DNA from: an uncultured Bacilli bacterium
GTDB taxonomy: Bacteria > Bacillota_I > Bacilli_A > RF39 > UBA660
DNA: 6,027 nt
Direction of reading: 5' to 3'
NCBI GenBank assembly: GCA_944364705.1
Contig: CALVWH010000172.1
Span: 1 to 6,027, forward strand
Position numbers and translations under genes: made by a program. The notes beneath the pieces are model-generated. The model worked only from the letters and a program-made list of their open reading frames with translations. It was not told the origin of the DNA and ran no database searches. Of this stretch, positions 1-5,846 are shown piece after piece. Each line of letters opens with the position of its first letter. The stretch's first letter is position 1.

Positions 1-32
1 TATATGAAAGAGATCGAACGAAAAGTCTATTA

Positions 33-158
33 AAATTTTGACAAAGGAAAAACAAGTAGGGTCGCGACGATCCGATACTGGTCTATGGAGAAGTCAAAGA
101 TTTCGAAGAAGTAGAAAGAGCTTACCGTGAGGTAAGCTATGTCAAAATTTATTTTGAC
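33..158 (+). ncRNA. Candidate structured RNA or riboswitch-like leader, class not recognised
   Basis: Seen in sequence: an 11-bp perfect closing stem pairs 33-43 with 140-150. Inside it lie three hairpins. The first is 55-79: AGTA pairs with TACT (76-79), then a GA bulge (74-75), then GGGTCG pairs with CGATCC around a CGA loop, with one G-T wobble. The second is 90-104, six pairs around an AAA loop with one wobble. The third is 119-138, AGCTTACC/GGTAAGCT, a perfect 8-bp stem capped by a GTGA tetraloop of GNRA type. The purine-rich linkers (44-54, 105-118) look like junction strands. G+C is 45% over 61-140 against 25% over 141-270, a usual sign of structured RNA in an AT-rich genome. The GNRA loop reads correctly only on the plus strand. 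No promoter is visible before position 33, so the 5' end may lie outside the window. I compared it by eye with T-box, ZTP, c-di-GMP, SAM, TPP, SRP and tRNA signatures and found no match. Whether it is a free small RNA, a leader or a gene remnant is unresolved. Confidence 0.45.
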
Positions 159-170
159 TTTTGTTCTTTC
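141..170 (+). terminator. Terminator-like hairpin that competes with the RNA's closing stem
   Basis: GTCAAAA (141-147) pairs with TTTTGAC (152-158) around a 4-base TTTA loop, followed by a T-rich run (TTTTGTTCTTTC, 159-170). The 5' arm is the same stretch that forms the 3' side of the 33-43/140-150 closing stem, so the two cannot coexist. The stem is only 7 bp and A-T rich, so it would be a weak terminator alone. It may end the RNA upstream or act as an attenuator. Confidence 0.4.
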
Positions 171-189
171 TATGTGTTTTAAAAGACAT

Positions 190-224
190 TGTAAATTAAG
201 GAGACTTCTTTTTCTGAATTTACA
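190..224. promoter_or_regulatory. Inverted repeat overlapping the -35 box, possible operator
   Basis: TGTAAATT (190-197) and AATTTACA (217-224) are perfect 8-base inverted arms separated by 19 bases. The right arm contains the whole -35 hexamer of the promoter at 219-247. This fits a repressor or activator site, but it could equally be a hairpin at the end of the upstream transcript or chance in AT-rich DNA. Confidence 0.3.
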
Positions 225-247
225 TCTTAAAGTATCCATGATATAAT
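219..247 (+). promoter_or_regulatory. Sigma-A promoter of the membrane protein gene
   Basis: A -35 box TTTACA (219-224, 5 of 6 consensus) and a perfect -10 box TATAAT (242-247) are separated by exactly 17 bases. Transcription would start near 254, leaving a leader of under 20 bases that holds the ribosome binding site GAGGTGG (260-266) before the ATG at 271. The gene at 271 can therefore be transcribed without passing through the RNA at 33-158. Confidence 0.75.
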
Positions 248-270
248 AAAAACAATTTTGAGGTGGTTGT

Positions 271-2079
271 ATGAAAAAAAAGATCATTTTCCTTTTGATC
301 TCTGGTTTAACCTTATGTTCCTTTTTCTTAGATACTGCAAATCTTTATGAAGGTTTAGGATCTAGAGAAAATCCTTTTTCTATTAAACTTTTCCCAATGA
401 CGATTTGTTTTCTTTTTTTCTATTTCTTTTATTCAAAAAAAGAAGGAAAAATTTCTTGGATTGAAAAATTAATGGTTTCTTTTTTCTCTATTAGTATGCT
501 AATAGGAAATAGCTATATGAAGATTGGATCTTGGAATCTTGTCTTTGGAAATCTTTTATTTTTCTTTCTTTCGATTTTTCTTTTTTTCGGATATTATTTC
601 TTTTTTAAACAATGCCTTTTATATTTTCGAATGTTTTTAGAAAAAAAAGAAAAAAAAGATGGAAAAATAAAAAATAAATTCCTTTTGTTTTTTGAACAAA
701 AACCATTTTTATCTTCCTTTCTTTTTTTACTTCTTATTTTTTCTATTTATCTTATTGCTTTTTATCCAATGATTTTATCAAAAGATCCAAGTTTTCAAAT
801 TCTACAGTTTTATAATATAAAAAATAAATATTCCGATTATGTTGTTTTATTAGATCCGAATGTACATTTAACCAATCATCATCCGGTTCTTCATACTTTA
901 TTATTAGGTGGTTTTTTAAACATTGGAAAATTTTTTGGAAATGATAACTTTGGTTTATTTTTATATAGTTTATTTCAAATGCTTTGGTTGATTGGAGCTT
1001 TATCTTTTACGATTTCTTATATGAAGAAAGTAAAAGTTTCTTTAAAAAAGCGACTTATTGTTTTAGCAATCTATGCATTTGTTCCTATGTATGCTTTTTA
1101 TGCATTATCTTCGGTAAAAGATACCTTTTATACGGTCTTTCTTCTTTTCTATTTTGTTTTTCTTTATGATTTTATTAAATTCTATAAAGAAAAACCATAT
1201 CCTCTTAAAAAATGTTTGCTTCTTTTCCTTATTGTATTTTTGATTAGTGCTTTCCGCAATAATGGAATTTATGTTCTTGTTTTATCGTTACCATTTTTGT
1301 TTTTCTATACGAAAAAAAACAAAAAACAAATAGGAGCTATTTTTGTATTCCTTTGTCTTACTTATTTTGGCTATACAAAAATTTTATTTCCATATTTTAA
1401 AATTACGGATGGAAGTATTCGCGAAGCTTTATCCATTCCATTTCAGCAAACTGCACGTTATGTAAAAGAACATGAGGATGAAGTAACGAAGGAAGAAAGA
1501 GAAGCGATTGACCAAATTTTAACTTATGATACATTAAAAGATCGGTATAAACCAGAAATAGCCGATCCTGTAAAAAATGAATTTAATCGATATAGTACAA
1601 AAGAAGATTTGATCCGATATTTTAAAGTTTGGTTTCAAGAGTTTTTGAAACATCCAGATACTTATGTGCAAGCTACGTTACATAATATTTATGGATACTT
1701 TTATCCGAATAAAAAGAATTGGTATATTTATAGTGCTTATACTTCCATTATTAAAGATTGGGACGTAGCAGATTATCATTATAATTCGTTAAAACCAATG
1801 AGAACGGTTTTAACCGCATATGGAGAATCGTTCCCATATTTTCCAGTGGTTGGTTTATTATCTAATATTGGATTTCAAACTTGGATGATTTTGATTATGA
1901 GTGTTTATTTCTTTATCTATAAGAAAAAGAAATATCTTCTTCTTTTACTTCCAGCTTATGTAACTCTTTTAATTTGCATCGCATCTCCAGTGAATTGTTA
2001 CTTTCGGTATGCTATGCCATATATTTTTGCAATGCCATTTCTTTTTACTGTTTTTCTAAAAGAAATTCGCGAAAAATAA
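271..2079 (+). CDS. Polytopic membrane protein, DUF6020/GT-C glycosyltransferase-like
   Basis: A 602-residue integral membrane protein with roughly 12-14 hydrophobic segments, for example near residues 4-20, 39-54, 87-112, 147-168, 228-250, 262-280, 285-303, 312-347, 353-373, 525-549, 554-571 and 577-595. A long hydrophilic region (about 375-520) probably faces outside the cell. The layout, many helices plus one large late loop, matches lipid-linked-sugar GT-C enzymes. Short motifs resemble the DUF6020 group: YPMILSKDPSFQ (165-176), with an Asp just after a membrane segment as in GT-C catalytic loops; NHHPVLHTLLLG (202-213); FRNNGIYV (328-335); and SPVNCYFRYAMP (572-583). Family membership is by-eye recognition and the substrate is unknown; a role in decorating a surface polymer or lipid is inference. 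ATG follows GAGGTGG by 4 bases. It has its own promoter and terminator, so it is probably monocistronic. The very high Phe, Leu and Lys content reflects low G+C and membrane location. It could also be an uncharacterised membrane protein without transferase activity. Confidence 0.85.
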   Translation: MKKKIIFLLISGLTLCSFFLDTANLYEGLGSRENPFSIKLFPMTICFLFFYFFYSKKEGKISWIEKLMVSFFSISMLIGNSYMKIGSWNLVFGNLLFFFLSIFLFFGYYFFFKQCLLYFRMFLEKKEKKDGKIKNKFLLFFEQKPFLSSFLFLLLIFSIYLIAFYPMILSKDPSFQILQFYNIKNKYSDYVVLLDPNVHLTNHHPVLHTLLLGGFLNIGKFFGNDNFGLFLYSLFQMLWLIGALSFTISYMKKVKVSLKKRLIVLAIYAFVPMYAFYALSSVKDTFYTVFLLFYFVFLYDFIKFYKEKPYPLKKCLLLFLIVFLISAFRNNGIYVLVLSLPFLFFYTKKNKKQIGAIFVFLCLTYFGYTKILFPYFKITDGSIREALSIPFQQTARYVKEHEDEVTKEEREAIDQILTYDTLKDRYKPEIADPVKNEFNRYSTKEDLIRYFKVWFQEFLKHPDTYVQATLHNIYGYFYPNKKNWYIYSAYTSIIKDWDVADYHYNSLKPMRTVLTAYGESFPYFPVVGLLSNIGFQTWMILIMSVYFFIYKKKKYLLLLLPAYVTLLICIASPVNCYFRYAMPYIFAMPFLFTVFLKEIREK

Positions 2080-2108
2080 AAATTCCTTTGGAAAGGAATT
2101 TTTTTTTT
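2080..2108. terminator. Strong intrinsic terminator shared by the convergent genes
   Basis: AAATTCCTT (2080-2088) pairs with AAGGAATTT (2093-2101) around a TGGA loop, and ten consecutive T run from 2099 to 2108. It starts one base after the stop of the membrane protein gene. Read on the minus strand the same hairpin is followed by TTTTTATTTTTC, so it should also end the XRE gene, whose TAA stop (2109-2107) sits at the tip of the plus-strand T run. Confidence 0.9.
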
Positions 2109-2346
2109 ACCGAATATCCATTCTTGTAATGGATTTGGTTGTATATTCTTGTTTCGTTTCTTTATTACGAAAGATAATTTCAAAACCACATTCTTCTGCA
2201 ATTTTTTCAAGTGTTTCAAAACTTGGCTCGGCGTAGTTTGTTTCATATCCAGACAAGGTTGTTTGAGCTATATTAATTTTTTTGGCTAATTCTGTTTGAT
2301 TGTAACCGGTATTAGATCTTAAGATTTTAAGCATTTTTCCTAACAT
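2107..2346 (-). CDS. Small XRE-family helix-turn-helix regulator
   Basis: A 79-residue protein consisting of one HTH_3 (Cro/C1-type) domain with a short tail. Residues about 5-57 form the five-helix fold: LKILRSNTGYNQTELAKKI, then the recognition helix region with AQTTLSGYE (27-35), then the PSFETLEKIAEECG helix (41-54). There is no added sensor or peptidase domain; the basic tail (60-79) has no recognisable motif. The start is backed by a near-perfect AAGGAGG (minus strand, 2359-2353) six bases before ATG. It lies 72 bp downstream of clpP on the same strand, with a moderate hairpin between, so it may be read partly by read-through or from its own AT-rich upstream region; I found no convincing promoter there. 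Such short proteins usually bind DNA as dimers and often regulate themselves. The target cannot be told from sequence. No toxin partner lies beside it. Confidence 0.85.
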   Translation of the reverse strand: MLGKMLKILRSNTGYNQTELAKKINIAQTTLSGYETNYAEPSFETLEKIAEECGFEIIFRNKETKQEYTTKSITRMDIR

Positions 2347-2352
2347 ATAACT

Positions 2353-2359
2353 CCTCCTT
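2353..2359 (-). promoter_or_regulatory. Ribosome binding site of the XRE gene
   Basis: AAGGAGG on the minus strand, six bases before the ATG at 2346. It is the strongest Shine-Dalgarno match in the window and supports this small gene as real and efficiently translated. Confidence 0.8.
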
Positions 2360-2385
2360 GTCGATATTATGTCATTTTTATAAAT

Positions 2386-2416
2386 AAAATTTTAAAAATA
2401 ACGGAAAATTCGTTAT
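2386..2416 (-). terminator. Probable terminator of clpP
   Basis: On the minus strand ATAACG (2416-2411) and CGTTAT (2403-2398) pair around a 7-base loop, just after the clpP stop codon at 2419. T-rich sequence follows (TTTTAAAATTTT, ending near 2386). The short stem and interrupted T run suggest incomplete termination, so some transcripts may continue into the XRE gene. Confidence 0.5.
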
Positions 2417-2418
2417 GC

Positions 2419-2994
2419 TTATTCTTTGCTTTCTAAAATTTTATCTGCAAGACCATAGGCGAGAGCTTCTTTGGCATCGAGAAAATAATCTCTTTCGGTA
2501 TCTTTTTCAATCGTTTTTAAATCTTTCCCTGTGTTTTCTTTTAAAATATGATTTAATTTATCTTTTAATTTTAAAATTCTCTCTGCAGCAATTTTTATTT
2601 CTGTTGCTTGACCACTAGCACCACCTAGTGGCTGATGGATCATAACTTCACTATTGGAAAGTAAATATCGTTTTCCTTTGGTTCCACTAGAAAAAAGTAA
2701 AGCTGCCATACTGGCTGCAAGTCCAAGACAAATGGTTGACACATCGCTTTTAATATAATTCATCGTATCGTAAATTGCCATACCATCGGTGACCGATCCT
2801 CCTGGAGAGTTAATATAAATACTAATATCGTCATGATTTAAAGAGTCTAAATATAAAAGTTCTCCCACAACAATATTGGCTACTTTCTCATCGATTTCAC
2901 CAGTAAGCATAATAATTCGATCTTTTAAAAGTCTAGAATATAGATCGTAGGCTCTTTCACTATTACTTGTTTTTTCAATAATGGTTGGAATCAT
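2419..2994 (-). CDS. clpP: ATP-dependent Clp protease proteolytic subunit ClpP
   Basis: A serine peptidase (family S14) that forms a double heptamer ring and degrades unfolded or tagged proteins delivered by ClpX, ClpC or similar ATPases in the cytoplasm. With the start chosen here it has 191 residues, close to the family norm of about 195. The catalytic triad is complete: Ser95 in GLAASMA, His120 in EVMIHQPLGG and Asp169 in ERDYF, each three short of the B. subtilis numbers 98, 123 and 172. Other signatures are ERAYDLYSRLLKDRII near the N-terminus and YINSPGGSVTDGMAIYD. The frame stays open upstream to an ATG at 3036, but the MIPT start at 2994 matches family N-termini and has AGGAG (3007-3003) eight bases before it, whereas the ATGs at 3036 and 3012 have no ribosome binding site. 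I saw no CtsR (GGTCAAA repeat) or CIRCE element upstream. No Clp ATPase gene lies in the window. Confidence 0.97.
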   Translation of the reverse strand: MIPTIIEKTSNSERAYDLYSRLLKDRIIMLTGEIDEKVANIVVGELLYLDSLNHDDISIYINSPGGSVTDGMAIYDTMNYIKSDVSTICLGLAASMAALLFSSGTKGKRYLLSNSEVMIHQPLGGASGQATEIKIAAERILKLKDKLNHILKENTGKDLKTIEKDTERDYFLDAKEALAYGLADKILESKE

Positions 2995-3002
2995 TTGATC
3001 AT

Positions 3003-3007
3003 CTCCT
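3003..3007 (-). promoter_or_regulatory. Ribosome binding site that fixes the clpP start
   Basis: AGGAG on the minus strand, eight bases before the ATG at 2994. It selects this start over the in-frame ATGs at 3012 and 3036, which would add 6 or 14 residues not found in typical ClpP. Confidence 0.7.
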
Positions 3008-3052
3008 AACATTATGATAAGCAGATTCTTTTTCATTTATGCAAAAAAGAAT

Positions 3053-3081
3053 GTGACAAATGGATAAAAATTTGCTAAAAT
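3053..3081 (+). promoter_or_regulatory. Extended -10 promoter of the kinase-gap operon
   Basis: A -35 box GTGACA (3053-3058, 5 of 6) and a -10 box TAAAAT (3076-3081, 5 of 6) are separated by 17 bases, and TGC directly before the -10 gives the extended TGn motif. Transcription would start near 3088, followed by GAGGTGA (3099-3105) and ATG at 3109. The clpP promoter must lie on the opposite strand in the same 114-bp gap (2995-3108), but I could not place convincing boxes for it. Confidence 0.65.
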
Positions 3082-3108
3082 GATTATGTTAGAATAAAGA
3101 GGTGACCT

Positions 3109-4773
3109 ATGAATAAAAAAATCAAGATGCAATACCAAGGAAGAGAGGAAGTAGAAGTAGAAAAAGAAACGCCAATTAAGGAAGTTGCCAAACAATTTCA
3201 AAAAAGATATTTTTATGATATTTTAGTAGCAAAAGTTGGCAATGAAATTATGGAACTTTCAGAACCTTTATTAAAAAGTGATTGTATTGATTTTTATGAT
3301 CGTAGTTCGAAAGTTGGCTATGACGTATACGCAAGAAGTGTAGAATTTATGTTAGTTTTAGCAGTCAAAAGAATTTTTGGAAAAGATAGTGATGTTTTAT
3401 TAGAACATTCGATCGATAAAGGTGTTTACTGCGAAATTAAAGATGTAGCAATCTCTGAAGAAATTGTTGCAATGTTAGAAGAAGAAATGCACAAAATTCA
3501 AAAAGAAGATTTGATTTACACCAAAATGAGTGTTTCTAGAATGGATGCGATTTCTTTTTATCGTAAAAGAAAACAATGGGACAAAGTCAATGTCTTAAAA
3601 TACATTAGCAATACGTATATTAACCTATATCGATTGGATGATATCTATGATTATTTTTATGGTGAAATGGCCTATAGCACAAAATCCATCAATTCTTTTA
3701 AATTAACGTATATTGAAGAAAGAGGATTTGCTCTTAGCTATCCAGATGTAGAAAATCCAGAATGTACGCTTGATTATCATCATCATAAAATGTTATTTGA
3801 TAAAATTTTTGATTATACAACATGGGGAAGATTAATTGATATCAAAAATGCTGCCGATTTAAACCGGGAAGTATCTTTAGGAAAATATGATCATTTAATT
3901 TATCTTGCGGAAGCTTATTACAATAGTCAATTAGCGAAAGTTGCGGAAGAAATTTATAAGCAAAGAGATCACTTGAAATTAGTTTTAATTGCAGGGCCAT
4001 CTTCATCAGGAAAAACAACGACTTCAAAAAAATTAGAAATTTATTTAAAAAGCAAAGGATTAAATCCTCACCAAATTTCTTTAGACGATTATTTTAAAAA
4101 TCGCAAAGATACACCAAAATTGCCTTCTGGAGAACTTGATTTAGAATCGTTGCGAGCTGTGGATGTAGATTTGTTTAACAAACATTTAGTAAAATTATTG
4201 GATGGAGAAAAAGTTTTACTTCCAGAATATAATTTTATTAAAGGAGAACGAGAATATAAAGAAAAATGGTTACAATTAAAAGGCAATGATATCATTATTA
4301 TTGAGGGACTTCACTGCTTAAATGAAGAACTTACCATGTCGATTGAACGAAGACAAAAATATAAAATTTATCTAAGTCCTTTGACACAATTAAATATTGA
4401 TAATCATAATCGTGTTCATACGACGGATACGAGAAAATTAAGAAGGATCGTTCGGGATAATAAACATCGTGGATATAATGCCGCACAAACGTTAAAACAA
4501 TGGCAAAAAATTTCGAGTGGAGAAAAACAATTTATTTTCCCATTTCAAGATGATGCAGATGTTGTCGTAAATTCCGCACTTATTTATGAACTTGGAATAT
4601 TAAAAACTTATGTAGAACCTTTGTTATTTTCTGTTGCAGAAGATGATGAAATGTATCCAGAAGCGTTACGCTTAATCAATTTTTTAAGAAACTTTTTACC
4701 GATTCCGAGTGATGAAGTTCCAAAAGATTCGGTATTAAGAGAGTTTATTGGAGGAAGTTGCTTCTTTCAATAG
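3109..4773 (+). CDS. Uridine kinase-like nucleoside kinase with N-terminal TGS/ThrRS-like module
   Basis: A 554-residue two-part protein. Residues 1-65 resemble a TGS domain. Residues about 75-270 resemble the second additional (editing) domain of threonyl-tRNA synthetase, for example SVEFMLVLAVKRIFG followed by DKGVYCEI. Residues about 288-515 are a P-loop kinase of the uridine kinase/phosphoribulokinase family: Walker A GPSSSGKT (296-303), SLDDYF (324-329), a substrate-side LDLESLRAVD (343-352), Walker B IIIIEGLH (395-402) and an Arg-rich stretch RKLRRIVRD (442-450). The family transfers phosphate from ATP to a nucleoside or related small substrate in the cytosol; the true substrate here cannot be read from sequence. 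This fusion is widespread in Firmicutes and Thermotogae, so length and order are normal. By eye, the HxxxH of the ThrRS editing site is replaced (Arg76 and Phe80), so editing activity is unlikely. It is the first gene of a probable two-gene operon with gap. Confidence 0.9.
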   Translation: MNKKIKMQYQGREEVEVEKETPIKEVAKQFQKRYFYDILVAKVGNEIMELSEPLLKSDCIDFYDRSSKVGYDVYARSVEFMLVLAVKRIFGKDSDVLLEHSIDKGVYCEIKDVAISEEIVAMLEEEMHKIQKEDLIYTKMSVSRMDAISFYRKRKQWDKVNVLKYISNTYINLYRLDDIYDYFYGEMAYSTKSINSFKLTYIEERGFALSYPDVENPECTLDYHHHKMLFDKIFDYTTWGRLIDIKNAADLNREVSLGKYDHLIYLAEAYYNSQLAKVAEEIYKQRDHLKLVLIAGPSSSGKTTTSKKLEIYLKSKGLNPHQISLDDYFKNRKDTPKLPSGELDLESLRAVDVDLFNKHLVKLLDGEKVLLPEYNFIKGEREYKEKWLQLKGNDIIIIEGLHCLNEELTMSIERRQKYKIYLSPLTQLNIDNHNRVHTTDTRKLRRIVRDNKHRGYNAAQTLKQWQKISSGEKQFIFPFQDDADVVVNSALIYELGILKTYVEPLLFSVAEDDEMYPEALRLINFLRNFLPIPSDEVPKDSVLREFIGGSCFFQ

Positions 4774-4775
4774 TT

Positions 4776-4783
4776 AGAAAGGA
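4776..4783 (+). promoter_or_regulatory. Ribosome binding site that fixes the gap start
   Basis: AGAAAGGA matches the 16S tail complement over eight bases and sits seven bases before ATG 4791, in the 17-bp gap after the kinase stop codon. It rules out the in-frame TTG at 4758, which would overlap the kinase gene and add an N-terminal extension foreign to GAPDH. Confidence 0.75.
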
Positions 4784-4790
4784 TGAAATT

Positions 4791-5798
4791 ATGATAAAAG
4801 TAGCAATCAATGGTTTTGGAAGAATTGGACGTTTAGTTTTTCGGTTAATGGAAGAAGATCCTACCTTTGAAGTCGTTGCGATTAACGATTTAACCGATGC
4901 TGAACAACTTGCATATTTACTAAAATACGATACCAATCATCGTACGTATCGTAAACATGAAATTTCTTTTGATGAAGAAGGAATTCTTATTGGAAATCGT
5001 AAAATTAAAGTTTTTGCTGAAACAGATCCATCAAAATTACCTTGGAAAGACCTTGGGATTGATGAAGTATTCGAATGTACTGGTCATTTTACGTCAAAAG
5101 AAAAAGCGATGGCACATATCGAAGCTGGTGCGAAAAAAGTGATTATTTCCGCTCCTGGAAAAGGAGAGATGAAAACCGTTGTTTATAATGTAAACCATGG
5201 AATTTTAGATGGTAGTGAAGAAGTTATTAGTGCTGCTTCTTGTACGACCAATTGTTTAGCACCCGTTCTTAATGTATTAGAAAAAAACATTGGAATCGAA
5301 AAAGGATATATGACAACGATACATTCTTATACAAATGACCAAGTTTTATTGGATGTTGCTCATAAAAAAGGAATCAAAGCTAGAAGAGGTAGAGCAGGAG
5401 CTATGAATATGATTCCAGCATCTACTGGAGCTGCAAGTGCGATTGGTCTTGTTCTTCCTAGTTTAAAAGGAAAATTAGATGGTGGAGCCGTTCGTGTTCC
5501 AACATCTACAGGATCGATGATTGATTTAACCTTAGAATTAAAACGAAATACTTCGGTCGAAGAACTTAATGTTTTATTTCAAAACAATCAAAATGAAAGC
5601 ATTGAATTTACGATGGATCCTATTGTTTCTAGCGATGTAATTGGAAGTCATGCTGGAGCAGTAGTGGATGGACTTTTAACAAAAGTTTTAGAAGTAGATG
5701 GAAAACAATTGGTTAAAATTGTTGCTTGGTATGATAATGAAATGAGTTATAGCATGCAAATGGTGCGAACTGCAAAATATTTAGGACAATTTTTATAA
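4791..5798 (+). CDS. gap: NAD-dependent glyceraldehyde-3-phosphate dehydrogenase
   Basis: A 335-residue cytosolic enzyme of glycolysis that oxidises glyceraldehyde 3-phosphate with inorganic phosphate to 1,3-bisphosphoglycerate, working as a tetramer. Length is normal for the family. The N-terminal Rossmann fold begins with INGFGRIGR (6-14). Asp33 in AINDLTD lies where NAD-preferring enzymes bind the adenine ribose. The catalytic motif SAASCTTNCLAP carries Cys151, and His178 in TTIHSYTNDQ is the base. ASTGAASAIG (210-219), GGAVRVPT (231-238) and WYDNEMSY (313-320) are standard phosphate-site and C-terminal signatures. At the position where NAD-specific GapA enzymes usually have Leu-Pro (DLPHK) this protein reads DVAHK, so cofactor preference from that site is less clear. 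It follows the uridine kinase-like gene by 17 bp and probably shares its promoter at 3053-3081. The only gap gene in view; glycolytic rather than gluconeogenic role is inferred from Asp33. Confidence 0.97.
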   Translation: MIKVAINGFGRIGRLVFRLMEEDPTFEVVAINDLTDAEQLAYLLKYDTNHRTYRKHEISFDEEGILIGNRKIKVFAETDPSKLPWKDLGIDEVFECTGHFTSKEKAMAHIEAGAKKVIISAPGKGEMKTVVYNVNHGILDGSEEVISAASCTTNCLAPVLNVLEKNIGIEKGYMTTIHSYTNDQVLLDVAHKKGIKARRGRAGAMNMIPASTGAASAIGLVLPSLKGKLDGGAVRVPTSTGSMIDLTLELKRNTSVEELNVLFQNNQNESIEFTMDPIVSSDVIGSHAGAVVDGLLTKVLEVDGKQLVKIVAWYDNEMSYSMQMVRTAKYLGQFL

Positions 5799-5829
5799 TT
5801 GTCTTTTCTTTTGGAAAAGAAAACCTTTT
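5785..5829 (+). terminator. Tandem overlapping terminator hairpins after gap
   Basis: GACAATT (5785-5791) and AATTGTC (5797-5803) form a 7-bp stem that contains the gap stop codon, followed at once by TTTTCTTTT (5804-5812). That T tract is also the 5' arm of a second hairpin, pairing with AAAAGAAAA (5815-5823), followed by CCTTTT (5824-5829). Either can act as terminator, but not both fully at once. Both stems are A-T rich, so strength is probably moderate. Confidence 0.65.
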
Positions 5830-5846
5830 GATCGTGTAAAAATATT

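Noticed and set aside
1..33. Short open stretch (ten codons, ending in TAA) that could be the tail of an upstream gene
   Set aside because: Only ten codons (YMKEIERKVY) are visible and other frames also end nearby at 39-41, so coding cannot be judged from the window.
38..43. Perfect TTGACA that looks like a -35 box
   Set aside because: No -10 box at 16-18 bases downstream (sequence is GGTCGCGA there); the hexamer is part of the 33-43 stem arm.
59..95. Resemblance of GGGTCGCGAC to the ZTP (pfl) riboswitch and of AAGTAG to a T-box start
   Set aside because: The downstream conserved parts of both classes (CCGCCTGGGC-like segment; TGGNACCGCG T-box) are absent.
60..182. Plus-strand frame free of stops (GRDDPILVYGEVKDF...), possibly a remnant of a gene
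   Set aside because: It has no start codon or ribosome binding site, is preceded by in-frame TGA (39) and TAG (57), and uses codons such as CTG, GTC, CCG and GAG that are scarce in the real genes. The same bases form perfect hairpins, so RNA structure explains them better; a decayed gene is not fully excluded.
30..287. 85-residue minus-strand frame over the leader region
   Set aside because: It runs across the promoter, ribosome binding site and start of the membrane protein gene, shows no domain, and is explained as a shadow of AT-rich DNA.
1998..2246. 82-residue minus-strand frame spanning the end of the membrane protein gene and part of the XRE gene
   Set aside because: It crosses the strong terminator hairpin and overlaps two real genes in other frames.
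2415..2618. 67-residue plus-strand frame inside clpP
   Set aside because: Antisense shadow of the conserved ClpP C-terminal coding sequence.
2995..3108. CtsR or CIRCE heat-shock operator expected before clpP
   Set aside because: Neither the GGTCAAA tandem repeat nor the TTAGCACTC-N9-GAGTGCTAA element is present; the TGACAA at 3054-3059 is part of the divergent promoter's -35 region.
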